A stretch of 64,000 bases of DNA from Conexibacter arvalis (GTDB lineage: Bacteria > Actinomycetota > Thermoleophilia > Solirubrobacterales > Solirubrobacteraceae). The notes beneath the pieces were generated by a model. That model made no database searches. It saw nothing but the letters and a program-made list of their open reading frames with translations, and was not told the origin of the DNA. A program made the translations under genes and the position numbers. The stretch lies in the NCBI RefSeq assembly GCF_014199525.1, contig NZ_JACHNU010000003.1:248001-312000 (forward strand). The letters run 5' to 3'. This document shows, piece by piece, positions 47,156 to 55,736 of this stretch. The number at the start of each line of letters is the position of its first letter. The stretch's first letter is position 1.

Positions 47156-48088
47156 ATGTCCCTCACCGTCGTCGGCTCGATCGCGTTCGACGCCGTCACC
47201 ACGCCCTTCGGCTCGCGCGAGAAGATGCTCGGCGGCGCCGCCGTCCACTTCTCCCTCGCCTCCTCGTTCTTCACCGACGTGCGCGTCGTCGGACCGGTCG
47301 GCGACGACTTCGGCGACGCCGAGTACGCGGTCCTGCGGACCCGCGGGACGAACACCGACGACGTCGAGCACGTGCCCGGCGGCGAGACCTTCTTCTGGCG
47401 CGCGCACTACGAGTACGACCTCAACACCGCGCACACCGACGACACCCGCCTCGGCGTCTTCGGGACCTTCGAGCCGAAGCTGTCGCAGGCGAGCAAGGAC
47501 AGCGAGGTGCTGTTCCTCGCCAACATCCAGCCGGACGTCCAGCGCGGCGTGCGCGAGCAGTCGAACGCGAGATTCGTCGCGCTCGACTCGATGAACCTGT
47601 GGATCGAGACGGCGCGCGACTCGCTGATCAAGACGATCGAGACGGTCGACTGCGTGCTCCTCAACGACGCGGAGATCCGCCAGCTGACCGGCAAGGCCAA
47701 CCTCGTCCAGGCGGCGCGCGAGATCCGCGCGCTCGGCCCGAAGGTCGTCGTCGCCAAGCAGGGCGAATACGGCGCGGCGCTGCTGACCGACGAGGGCTTC
47801 TTCGGCCTCCCCGCCTACCCGCTGGAGACGGTCAACGACCCGACCGGCGCGGGCGACTCGTTCGCCGGCGGCTTCGTCGGCTACCTCGCCGCCCACCAGG
47901 GCGAGGACCTCTCCCACCAGACGCTCTGCCGCGCGATGGCGTACGGCACGGCGATCGCCTCCTACAACGTCGAGGAGTTCGGCACCGAGCGCGTCTCGCG
48001 CCTGACGCGCGACGAGATCACCGCCCGCGTCGGCGAGCTGCAGAAGATCACGCACTTCGTCGACGCGCCGGTCGCGCTGCGGGCGTAG
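47156..48088 (+). CDS. PfkB-family carbohydrate kinase
   Basis: 310 residues from ATG 47156. It phosphorylates a sugar or nucleoside with ATP. The family's second signature DPTGAGDSFAGGF near residue 232 includes the catalytic Asp, and the first signature is represented by GGAAVHFSLASSFF. Sequence style resembles the ribokinase/adenosine-kinase group; the substrate is not clear. Confidence 0.88.
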   Translation: MSLTVVGSIAFDAVTTPFGSREKMLGGAAVHFSLASSFFTDVRVVGPVGDDFGDAEYAVLRTRGTNTDDVEHVPGGETFFWRAHYEYDLNTAHTDDTRLGVFGTFEPKLSQASKDSEVLFLANIQPDVQRGVREQSNARFVALDSMNLWIETARDSLIKTIETVDCVLLNDAEIRQLTGKANLVQAAREIRALGPKVVVAKQGEYGAALLTDEGFFGLPAYPLETVNDPTGAGDSFAGGFVGYLAAHQGEDLSHQTLCRAMAYGTAIASYNVEEFGTERVSRLTRDEITARVGELQKITHFVDAPVALRA

Positions 48089-48094
48089 ACCGGC

Positions 48095-48122
48095 CCGGGC
48101 CCGCGCGGTCGCGCGGACCCGG
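48095..48122. terminator. Hairpin between convergent genes
   Basis: A 13-bp stem with one C-A mismatch (48095-48107 with 48110-48122) lies between the PfkB gene and the convergent MFS gene. No U-tract. Confidence 0.5.
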
Positions 48123-48196
48123 CTCGCCGGCTCGCGGACGGGCGGGACGGCCGCGCCGCAGGGGGCGCATGGCGCGCGCCGCGCCGCGCCGCGCGC

Positions 48197-49390
48197 TCAG
48201 CGGGGGCGCTGCCGCCGCTCGACGACCACCGACGCGGTCAGCAGCACCAGCCCGAGCAGCGCCAGCCCGACGCCGATCCACGCCGGCGCGGTCCAGCCGG
48301 CGTCGTGCGCGATCGCGATTCCGGCGAGCCAGGGGCCGAGCGCGTTGGCGGTGTTGAAGGCGGCGTGGTGGAGCGCGGCCGCGAGCGTCTGCGCGTCGCC
48401 CGCGACGTCCATCAGCCGCGTCTGCAGCCCCGGCCCGAGCGCGAAGCCGATCCCGAGCAGGAAGACGCCGACCGCCGCGGTCAGCGGGTGGGCCGACAGG
48501 ACCGTGAACAGCACGAGCGTGGCGGTGAAGACGACGAGCGTGAGGTAGAGCGAGCGCACGAGCGCGCGGTCGAACAGCGGCCCGCTGACGAGGTTGGCCG
48601 CGACCATCCCCAGCCCCCAGACGGCCAGCACCAGCGGCACGGCGCCAGCGGACATGCCGGCATGCTCGGTCAGCGTCGGCTTGATGTAGCCGTAGACGGC
48701 GAACAGGCCGCCGAGCCCGATCGCGCCGACCGCGAGCGTCAGCCACACGAGCGGCCGCCGCAGTGCCCCGAGCTCGGTGCGGACGTCGGCGCCGCGGACC
48801 GCCGCCTCGGGGCCGAGCGCCCGCGCCATCGCGGCGACGGCGGCGAGCGCGATCGCGGCGACGAACAGGAAGGCGCTGCGCCAGCCGGTCGCCTGCCCCA
48901 GCCAGGTCGCCGCCGGCACGCCGACGACCGTCGCGACGCTCAGCCCCAGCATCACGCGCGAGACCGCCCACGCCCGCCGCGTCGGCCCGGCGGCCGCGGC
49001 GGCGACCAGCGCGGCGACGCCGAAGAAGGCGCCGTGCGGGACGCCGGCGAGGAAGCGCGACGCGACCAGCGTCGGATAGCTCGGCGCCGCCGCGCTGAGC
49101 AGGTTCCCGGCGGCGAAGGCGACCATCAGCCAGATCAACAGGCCGCGCCGCGGCAGCCGCGCGCCGGCGATCGCGAGCACCGGCGCGCCGACGACGACGC
49201 CGAGCGCGTAGGCGCTGACGACGTGGCCGGCCTGCGTGATCGAGGTGCCGAGGCTGTCGGCGATCTCGGGCAGCAGCCCCATCGGCACGAACTCGCCGAC
49301 GCCGATCGCGAAGCCGCCGAGCCCCAGCGACAGCAGCCCGAGCGCGAGCGCGGAGCGGCCGGCCGCGGCGGACGGCGCGGCCGGGCTCAA
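48197..49390 (-). CDS. MFS transporter, drug/arabinose-efflux type
   Basis: 397 residues with about 12 hydrophobic helices. It looks like the AraJ/YdhP-type efflux group: FAIGVGEFVPMGLLPEIA in the first helix pair, GARLPRRG in the 2-3 loop and GLFAVYGYIKPTL later. TTG 49390 overlaps the stop of the upstream gene as TTGA and gives the normal family length. It should export small molecules; the substrate is unknown. Confidence 0.85.
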   Translation of the reverse strand: MSPAAPSAAAGRSALALGLLSLGLGGFAIGVGEFVPMGLLPEIADSLGTSITQAGHVVSAYALGVVVGAPVLAIAGARLPRRGLLIWLMVAFAAGNLLSAAAPSYPTLVASRFLAGVPHGAFFGVAALVAAAAAGPTRRAWAVSRVMLGLSVATVVGVPAATWLGQATGWRSAFLFVAAIALAAVAAMARALGPEAAVRGADVRTELGALRRPLVWLTLAVGAIGLGGLFAVYGYIKPTLTEHAGMSAGAVPLVLAVWGLGMVAANLVSGPLFDRALVRSLYLTLVVFTATLVLFTVLSAHPLTAAVGVFLLGIGFALGPGLQTRLMDVAGDAQTLAAALHHAAFNTANALGPWLAGIAIAHDAGWTAPAWIGVGLALLGLVLLTASVVVERRQRPR

Positions 49391-50379
49391 GCGGGCGTCA
49401 GCTCGACCGCGGCGGCGAAGCGCTCCATGCTCGCCATCGCCTGCGCCGGGTCCAGCGACGGGATCGCGAACTGCAGCAGCAGGTCGGTGACGCCGAGCGC
49501 CTCCAGCTCCCCCACGCGCGCTGCGACCGTCTCGGCGTCGCCGACGAGCACGTACTCGTCGAGCAGCGCCCAGTCGTCGAGCGCCTCGCGCACCTCGGGC
49601 GGGTTCCCGTACGTCACGTAGCGGTCGAACATCGCCGCGATCGCGGGCAGCGCGACGGCGCGGGCGCTCTCGACGCTCTCGCCGACGTAGGCGAGCCGCG
49701 GCAGCACGAAGCCGGCCGGCTCCCTGCCGGCGTCGGCGGCGAAGCCGCGGTAGCGCTCCCACAGCTCCCGCACCGCGGGCAGCGGCGTCGTCGCGCCGGG
49801 GAAGAGCGGCGCGCCGTAGGCGACTGCCCGCCGCAGCGCGGGGTCCGACCCGCCGCCGAGCCACAGCGGCGGATGGGGTCGCTGGAGCGGCGTCGGCCGC
49901 ACGACGATCTCGGGCAGGGAGATCGTCTCGCCGTCGTAGGAGAACGGCTCGCCGCTCCAGGCCGCCAGCAGCACCTCGAGCGACTCGCGGAAGCGCCTGC
50001 CGCGTCTGCGGTAGTCGGACTCCATCACCTCGAACTCGAGCTCGCGGTAGCCGGCGGCGACGCCGAGCGTGAGCCGCCCGCCGCTCAGCACGTCGACGAC
50101 GGCCGCCTCCTCGGCGATCCGCACCGGGTTGTGCAGCGGCAGGATCAGCATCCCGGTCGACAGCCGCAGCGTCGTCGTCCGCATCGCGACGGCGGCGAGC
50201 ACCGGCATCAGCGCCGGGCAGTAGCCGTCGTCGGTCGCGTGGTGCTCGGTGATGTTGACGTATGTGAAGCCGAGCTGTTCAGAGCGGACGATCTGGTCGA
50301 GGCCGTGGCGATAGACGCCGACGTGCCCATTCGGCTCGCCCGGAAGGGATTCGAAGCTGTGGATCGTCCCGTAGCGCAT
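49387..50379 (-). CDS. LLM-class flavin-dependent oxidoreductase
   Basis: 330 residues from ATG 50379 (other starts at 50394 and 50424 are possible). It is a luciferase-like TIM barrel using FMN or, commonly in actinobacteria, F420: SEQLGFTYVNITEHH, LILPLHNPVRIAEEAAVVDVLSGGR and GVAAGYRELEFEVM. The substrate is unknown. It is coupled to the MFS transporter, and its promoter faces the SDR gene at 50445. Confidence 0.88.
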   Translation of the reverse strand: MRYGTIHSFESLPGEPNGHVGVYRHGLDQIVRSEQLGFTYVNITEHHATDDGYCPALMPVLAAVAMRTTTLRLSTGMLILPLHNPVRIAEEAAVVDVLSGGRLTLGVAAGYRELEFEVMESDYRRRGRRFRESLEVLLAAWSGEPFSYDGETISLPEIVVRPTPLQRPHPPLWLGGGSDPALRRAVAYGAPLFPGATTPLPAVRELWERYRGFAADAGREPAGFVLPRLAYVGESVESARAVALPAIAAMFDRYVTYGNPPEVREALDDWALLDEYVLVGDAETVAARVGELEALGVTDLLLQFAIPSLDPAQAMASMERFAAAVELTPA

Positions 50380-50444
50380 CACGCCCGGTAACATACACTG
50401 AACAGTTGTATCTGTCTGCTGCACACGATCCCCGGAGGAGACAT
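50380..50444. promoter_or_regulatory. Divergent promoter region with inverted repeat
   Basis: An AT-rich stretch contains ATACA (50393-50397) and TGTAT (50407-50411) around a 9-base centre with its own CTG/CAG. It lies between the LLM gene and the SDR gene and is a good operator candidate for both. GGAGGAG precedes ATG 50445. Confidence 0.45.
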
Positions 50445-51224
50445 ATGAGCGGACGACTCGACGGCAAGACCTGCCTCATCACCGGCGCGGGCCGCGGCAT
50501 CGGCGCCGCGATCGCGCAGCGGCTCGCCGCCGACGGCGCCGACGTCACGGTCGTCGACCTCAACGGCGAGGCCGCCGAGCGGGTCGCAGCCGGCCTCGAC
50601 GGCCGCGGCCTCGGCATCGGCGCCGATGTCTCCGACCGCGCCGCCGTGGCGGACGCGATCGCCAAGACGGTCGAGCGCTTCGGCCGCCTCGACGTGATCT
50701 TCAACAACGCCGGCATCTCGCAGACGAAGCCGCTCCTCGAGGCGACCGAGGACGAGTTCATGAAGATCCAGCGGGTCAACGGCCTCGGCGTGCTGATCGG
50801 CACTCAGGAGGCGGCCAAGCAGTTCATCGCGCAGGGCGGCGGCGGCAAGATCGTCAACACCCACTCGATGGCCGGCAAGCAGGGCTTCCCGCTGTTCGCC
50901 GCCTACTGCTACTCGAAGTTCGGCGTCGTGGCGCTGACGCAGGCGGCCGCGCGCGGCCTCGCCGAGCACGGCATCACCGTCAACGCCTTCGGCCCGGGCG
51001 TCGTGCAGACGGAGCTGTGGGAGCAGCTCGACTCCGAGTTCCGCGAGCACAGACTGACCGAGCGCCCCGGCCAGGCGCTGGAGGAGTTCGGCGAGGGCAT
51101 CCTGCTCGGCCGCCTCTCCAAGCCGCAGGACCTCGCCGGCGTCGCGTCGTTCCTCGCCTCCAAGGACTCCGACTACATGACCGGCCAGGCGATCCAGGTC
51201 GACGGCGGGATGGTGCTCGACTGA
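50445..51224 (+). CDS. Short-chain dehydrogenase/reductase
   Basis: 259 residues. It is a classical SDR: cofactor motif TGAGRGIGAA, VVDLNGEAAE (NAD preference), NNAGISQ, catalytic Tyr/Lys in YCYSKFG and C-terminal QVDGGMVL. It resembles acetoin (diacetyl) reductases/2,3-butanediol dehydrogenases, of interest since an acetoin/2-oxoacid dehydrogenase lies at 62-64 kb, but the exact alcohol is uncertain. Confidence 0.9.
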   Translation: MSGRLDGKTCLITGAGRGIGAAIAQRLAADGADVTVVDLNGEAAERVAAGLDGRGLGIGADVSDRAAVADAIAKTVERFGRLDVIFNNAGISQTKPLLEATEDEFMKIQRVNGLGVLIGTQEAAKQFIAQGGGGKIVNTHSMAGKQGFPLFAAYCYSKFGVVALTQAAARGLAEHGITVNAFGPGVVQTELWEQLDSEFREHRLTERPGQALEEFGEGILLGRLSKPQDLAGVASFLASKDSDYMTGQAIQVDGGMVLD

Positions 51225-51301
51225 GCCGCTGAGCTTCACGCGCTCCGGGCCCCGCCGGCCCGGAGCGCGACCGAGTGGCGGGCAGGGGCCCGTGCAACGA
51301 G

Positions 51302-51335
51302 AAAAGGGCGGGCGCCTCGCGGCGCCCGCCCTTTT
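51302..51335. terminator. Bidirectional Rho-independent terminator
   Basis: A 15-bp perfect stem, AAAAGGGCGGGCGCC paired with GGCGCCCGCCCTTTT around TCGC (51302-51335), has T- or A-runs on both sides. It ends both convergent SDR transcripts. Confidence 0.88.
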
Positions 51336-51362
51336 CGTCGCGCGAACCCCTGGCCGCGAAGC

Positions 51363-52178
51363 TCAGGCGGAGGAGCCCTCCGCGCCGGTGCGGAAGTCGA
51401 AGCCGGTGGTGAGGCCGGCGTCGGCGGTCACCTGGGCGCCGGTCATTCCCTTCGCCGCGTCGGAGAGCAGGAAGAGCGCGACCTTCGCGACCTCCTCCGG
51501 ACGCGGGATCTCGCCGAACGGCTGGCGGTTGGCGCGCGTCGCGAGGAACTGCTCCGGGTCGGCCGCCGAGGACATGTGGCGCTCGAAGAGGCCGGCGCGC
51601 ATCGGACCGGGCAGCACGCAGTTGACGTTGACGCCGTCGCGCGCGTGGTCGAGCGCGGCCGTCCGCGACAGCTGCAGCACCGCCGCCTTGGAGGCGCAGT
51701 AGGAGACCAGCTGCTGCTCGGCGTGGAGCGCGTCGATCGACGCGATCGTGACGATCGAGCCGTCTCTGGCGGCGATCATCCGCGGCAGCAGCGCCTTCAT
51801 CCCGAGGACGGTGCCGATCACGTTGATCTCGTAGGTCTTGCGCCAGACGTCGAGGTCGAGGTCGAGCACGGTGCCGACCTCGAGGTAGGCGGCCGAGGTC
51901 ATCAGGCCGAGGCGGCCCGTCTCCCCGGCGGCGTCGAGCGCGGCGAGGACGCGGTCCCACGTCTCCTGCACCGTCACGTCGCCCCGCACGTGCGTGTAGT
52001 TGTCGTATTCGGCGACCTCCGCGAGGTCGACGCCGATCACGCGCGTGCCGGCGGCGGCGAGCAGCTTCGCCGACACGGCGCCGAGGCCGTCGCCGCCGGT
52101 CCCGGTCACGACGACCGTCGCCGGCAGCTGGCCGGGAAGGCGGCGGTCGTCGACCGCCGCCGTCTCCGTGGTGCTCAT
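51363..52178 (-). CDS. Short-chain dehydrogenase/reductase
   Basis: 271 residues. It has the SDR cofactor loop VTGTGGDGLGAVSAKLL, VDLAEVAE, the catalytic YCASKAA and a C-terminal GAQVTADAGLTTGF. The glycine loop has a GGDGLG spacing rather than the usual GxxxGIG. The gene starts straight after the cupin stop (TAAATG), ending the importer operon 57268-51363. Confidence 0.88.
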   Translation of the reverse strand: MSTTETAAVDDRRLPGQLPATVVVTGTGGDGLGAVSAKLLAAAGTRVIGVDLAEVAEYDNYTHVRGDVTVQETWDRVLAALDAAGETGRLGLMTSAAYLEVGTVLDLDLDVWRKTYEINVIGTVLGMKALLPRMIAARDGSIVTIASIDALHAEQQLVSYCASKAAVLQLSRTAALDHARDGVNVNCVLPGPMRAGLFERHMSSAADPEQFLATRANRQPFGEIPRPEEVAKVALFLLSDAAKGMTGAQVTADAGLTTGFDFRTGAEGSSA

Positions 52179-52595
52179 TTAGATGTGGCCCTCCAGCGTT
52201 CTTCTCCAGTCGGGCAGGCCCTCGTAGCCGAGGTCGGCGTAGCGGTCGACGCCGGTCCAGAAGGTCACGACCTCGCAGACCTCGTCGGTGTCGTTGTAGA
52301 AGCCGTGCCACTCGTTCGGCGGGTAGATCGCCACGTCGCCCTCGTTCAGGCGGACGGGGTCGCCGTCGGACATCGACAGGCCGGAGCCTCTGACGACGTA
52401 GAAGTACTCCGCCGCGTTGTCGTGTCTGTGGACCTCGTGCGCCTTCTGCGGCGGGAAGTCGACGGTGTTGAGCACGACGCCGGAGGTGCCGGTCTGCTCC
52501 TTGTCGATCAGCCACCAGATGTGCATGCCCTCCCAGCCCTCCTGGGCCGTGATGGCGACGTCCTCGGGGACGTTTCTGCGCGAGCGGACGATCAT
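52179..52595 (-). CDS. Cupin-domain protein
   Basis: 138 residues. A single cupin barrel has metal motif 1 in EVHRHDNAAEYFYVVRGSG (HxH...E) and motif 2 in IYPPNEWHGFYN (His). It probably isomerises, oxygenates or lactonises a small acid or sugar; the substrate is unknown. It overlaps the substrate-binding-protein stop by one base, so it is part of the importer operon. Confidence 0.87.
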   Translation of the reverse strand: MIVRSRRNVPEDVAITAQEGWEGMHIWWLIDKEQTGTSGVVLNTVDFPPQKAHEVHRHDNAAEYFYVVRGSGLSMSDGDPVRLNEGDVAIYPPNEWHGFYNDTDEVCEVVTFWTGVDRYADLGYEGLPDWRRTLEGHI

Positions 52596-53662
52596 CAGCC
52601 GACGCCCTCCGCGCAGGTGGCGAGGTTCTCTCTGACGATCACCTCGGCCGGCAGGTAGTCGTTGTGCTCCTGGTCTCTGCCGGACAGCACGTTGACGACC
52701 GCCTCGGCCGCCAGGCGGCCGTCGTCGAGCGGCGACTGCAGCACCGACGAGTACTGCTCGCCGCTTCTGATGTTGCGCAGGCCCTCCGGCTGGCAGTTGC
52801 CGCCGACGATCACGAGTCTTCTCGGGTCCAGCCCCTTGCGCTTGGCGGAGACGATCACGCCCGCGGCCATGTTGTCGGCCTGGGCGTAGACGCCGACGAT
52901 GTTCTTGCCGGCGTTGGCGGTGAAGAGGCCGTCGGCGGCGGTCGTCGCCTGCGTCTGGTCCCAGTTGCCGGGCTGGTTGCCGACGATTCTGATGCCGGGC
53001 GCTCTCTCGGCGAGCGTTCTCTCGAAGCCCTCCAGGCGCTGGATCGCCGGCGGCGAGCCGGGCTGGCCGCCGACGACGAAGATGTTGCCCTCGGCTCTGC
53101 CGTTCTTCTCCTCGAGGCCTCTGATCAGGCCCTCGGCCGCCAGCTCGCCCAGGCGCGTGTCGTTGGGGCCGGTGAAGGCGTTGAAGAGGTCGCTGTATCT
53201 CTCGCCGGGCGAGGAGTTGGTGACGATGACCGGGACTCTCGCCGCCTTCATGCGGTTCAGCGACGGGATCGACGCGGTCGCGTCGGCGGGCCAGTAGGCG
53301 ATCGCGTCCGGTCTCTGGGCGATCGCCTGGTTGACCTGGTCGGCCTGCTCGGCGGCGTCGTAGTTGGTGATCTTCTTCTCGACGACGAGGCCGGCTCTCT
53401 TGGCCGTCTCCTCGAACGCTCTCGTCGCGCGGGCGCAGTAGTCGCACTGCGGCGTGACGGTGAGCAGGATGACCTTCTTGCCGCTGACGTCGTCGGACGT
53501 CTGGACGGCGGCGGCGCCGCCGCCGTCGCTTCCGCCCGAGGAGCCGGACGAGTCATCCGACGAGCCGCAGGCGGCGACTCCGAACGTGACGACGGCGGCG
53601 GTCGTCAGGGCAAGCAGCGATCGGGCGACCCTGCGGGTCACCCCCTCCTCCAGGTGGAACAT
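52595..53662 (-). CDS. ABC importer substrate-binding lipoprotein, ribose type
   Basis: 355 residues. The lipoprotein signal ends VAAC near residue 32, followed by a Ser/Gly linker and a ribose-type periplasmic-binding fold (VILLTVTPQCDYCARATRAFEETAKRAG, IPSLNRMKAARVPVIVTNSS, AQADNMAAGVI). The CxxC pair in the first strand-helix is not typical of sugar-binding proteins and could form a disulfide. ATG 53662 has GAGGAG upstream. It delivers substrate to the two permeases. Confidence 0.9.
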   Translation of the reverse strand: MFHLEEGVTRRVARSLLALTTAAVVTFGVAACGSSDDSSGSSGGSDGGGAAAVQTSDDVSGKKVILLTVTPQCDYCARATRAFEETAKRAGLVVEKKITNYDAAEQADQVNQAIAQRPDAIAYWPADATASIPSLNRMKAARVPVIVTNSSPGERYSDLFNAFTGPNDTRLGELAAEGLIRGLEEKNGRAEGNIFVVGGQPGSPPAIQRLEGFERTLAERAPGIRIVGNQPGNWDQTQATTAADGLFTANAGKNIVGVYAQADNMAAGVIVSAKRKGLDPRRLVIVGGNCQPEGLRNIRSGEQYSSVLQSPLDDGRLAAEAVVNVLSGRDQEHNDYLPAEVIVRENLATCAEGVG

Positions 53663-53727
53663 GTCACTCCTCGTGTGTTTGACGGGGGGAAGCGGCGTGT
53701 GCGCGGTGGGCCGGGCGAGCCGGCGCC

Positions 53728-54711
53728 TCAGCTCGTGGCAGGGCGCCGGATCCGTGCTCGTACGAGCTCGGCCAGGCGGGCCGGCCCGCCCGCGCTGATC
53801 GTCACCACGGCGAGCAGCAGCAGGCCGTTGGAGATCGAGATCGCGGCGTCGGATGCGCCGATGAAGCTGAGGCCGTTGTTGAGCGCGGTGAGCGTCAGCG
53901 CGCCGACGGCGACGCCGGCCATCCCGCCGATCCCGCCGGCGAGCGCGACGCCGCCAAGGATCGCGGCCGAGACCGCCTGCAGCAGCAGGTCGCCGCCGGT
54001 GGTCGGGGCGGCGCTCAGCAGCGAGAAGGCGAGCAGCGCGCCGGCGAGCGCGGCGAAGGTGCCGGAGATCGCGAACGAGACGACGACCGCGGTGCGGGTC
54101 CGCGCGCCGGCGGCCGCCGCCGCCTCGCGCGAGCTGCCCGTCGCGATGATGTCGCGGCCGAGGCGCGTGCAGCGCAGCAGCAGCCAGACCAGCACGCCGG
54201 CGGCGATCGCGACCAGCGAGCGCGGCGAGAAGATCGTGGCGATCACCTGGTCGACGTCGGCGGCGACCTGGAAGTTCTCGTAGGAGACGGTCTGCCCGCC
54301 GGCGAGGCCGTACGCGAGGCCGGTCAGCATGATCTGCGTCCCGACGGTGACGACCAGCGACGAGACGCCGAGACCGACCGTCAGCAGCCCGTTGAGGATC
54401 CCGACGCCGAGGCCGAAGGCGACCGCCACGGCGAGGCCGGCCGCGGCGCCCGAGCCGCCGGCCTTGATCGCGATGATGCCGGCGACGGCGACCATCGCGC
54501 CGACCGACAGGTCGAACTCTCCGGCGATCATCGTCACCGACAGGCCGAAGGCGACGAGGCCGAGCAGCGCGAACGCCTGCATCAGGCTGAAGAGGTTCCC
54601 CGTGTCGAGGAAGCCGGCGCGGTTGGCGCTGAAGTAGAGGACCAGCGCGAGCAGCAGCGCGATCCGCAGCAGGGACGCGCGGTTGTCGCGCGCGAGCTTG
54701 GCGATGTTCAT
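53728..54711 (-). CDS. ABC importer permease (RbsC-like), second
   Basis: 327 residues with about ten membrane helices and the family's EFDLSVGAMVAVAG and GGVALAGGIGGM blocks. The coupling region is TGSSREAAAAAGAR. It pairs with the permease 54708-55736 as a heterodimer, a variation on the homodimeric RbsC. Confidence 0.9.
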   Translation of the reverse strand: MNIAKLARDNRASLLRIALLLALVLYFSANRAGFLDTGNLFSLMQAFALLGLVAFGLSVTMIAGEFDLSVGAMVAVAGIIAIKAGGSGAAAGLAVAVAFGLGVGILNGLLTVGLGVSSLVVTVGTQIMLTGLAYGLAGGQTVSYENFQVAADVDQVIATIFSPRSLVAIAAGVLVWLLLRCTRLGRDIIATGSSREAAAAAGARTRTAVVVSFAISGTFAALAGALLAFSLLSAAPTTGGDLLLQAVSAAILGGVALAGGIGGMAGVAVGALTLTALNNGLSFIGASDAAISISNGLLLLAVVTISAGGPARLAELVRARIRRPATS

Positions 54712-55736
54712 CGACGCCTCCGGGAGGCAAGCGCGGCGAGCGCGATCGAGAGGATCACGATGGCGCCCTTGGCGACGAGTTGCAGTTCGTAGGGCTGGCC
54801 GGAGACGATCAGGATGTTCCCGACCATTCCGATGAAGACGGCGCCGAAGGCGGCGTCGATGATCGAGCCGCGGCCGCCGGTGACGAGCACGCCGCCGACG
54901 AGCACGGCCGCGATCACGTCGAAGTCGAAGGTCGCGCCCAGTCTGAGGTTGCCCTGCGAGGCCTCGGCGGCGAGCAGCGCGCCGCTGAGCGCGGCCGCCG
55001 TCGCGGCGAGCACGAACGCGAGCACGATCACGCGCCGCACGCGCAGGCCGGCCAGCTCGGCCGCCTCGCGGTTGGAGCCGGTCAGCCGCACCTCGCGTCC
55101 GAAGCGGGTCTTCTGCATCACCCAGTGGGCGACGAGCGCGACGGCGAAGAAGATCAGCACGCGCACCGGCAGCACGTCGACGATCGTGTTGTTGAGCACG
55201 TCGGCGCTGGTGCTGTCGGCGTTGACGGTCAGGCCGCCGGAGACGATCTGCCCGACGCCGAGGATCAGCGAGGCCGCCGCGATCGTGGTGACGATCGGGT
55301 TGGTGTTGAGCAGGCCGACCGCGGCGCCCTGGACGAGCCCCGCGATCGCGCCGGCGCCGAGCGTGACGACGAGGGCGAGCGGCAGTCCGAGCGACAGCGC
55401 CTTCGCGAAGACGATCGTCGAGACGGCCGTCGTCGCGCCGACCGAGAGCATGAAGTAGTTGCCCGAGATCGTCACGAACGCGGTGCCGACCGCGGCGATG
55501 CCGATCAGCGCGACCGACTGCAGCAGCGACTTGACGTTGTCGACCGTGCCGAAGCCGTCGACGGCGACGCAGGCGTAGAGCAGGATCACGAGCGCGGCGC
55601 CGCGGATCGCGAGCGTCTGCATGTCGCGCTCGCGCAGCCAGGCGGCGAAGCCCTGCTGCTCGCTCACGCGCGTGTCGGCGGCCGCGGCGGCGCCGCCGTC
55701 GGCGAGCGCCGGCCGCCTCGTCTGCAGCGGGCTCAT
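54708..55736 (-). CDS. ABC importer permease (RbsC-like), first
   Basis: 342 residues. An Ala-rich cytoplasmic N-terminus of ~45 residues precedes about ten membrane helices. Family features are ISGNYFMLSVGATTAVSTIV, the coupling segment TGSNREAAELAGLR and GGVLVTGGRGSIIDAAFG. It overlaps the ATPase gene by four bases (ATGA) and the other permease by four. Confidence 0.9.
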   Translation of the reverse strand: MSPLQTRRPALADGGAAAAADTRVSEQQGFAAWLRERDMQTLAIRGAALVILLYACVAVDGFGTVDNVKSLLQSVALIGIAAVGTAFVTISGNYFMLSVGATTAVSTIVFAKALSLGLPLALVVTLGAGAIAGLVQGAAVGLLNTNPIVTTIAAASLILGVGQIVSGGLTVNADSTSADVLNNTIVDVLPVRVLIFFAVALVAHWVMQKTRFGREVRLTGSNREAAELAGLRVRRVIVLAFVLAATAAALSGALLAAEASQGNLRLGATFDFDVIAAVLVGGVLVTGGRGSIIDAAFGAVFIGMVGNILIVSGQPYELQLVAKGAIVILSIALAALASRRRR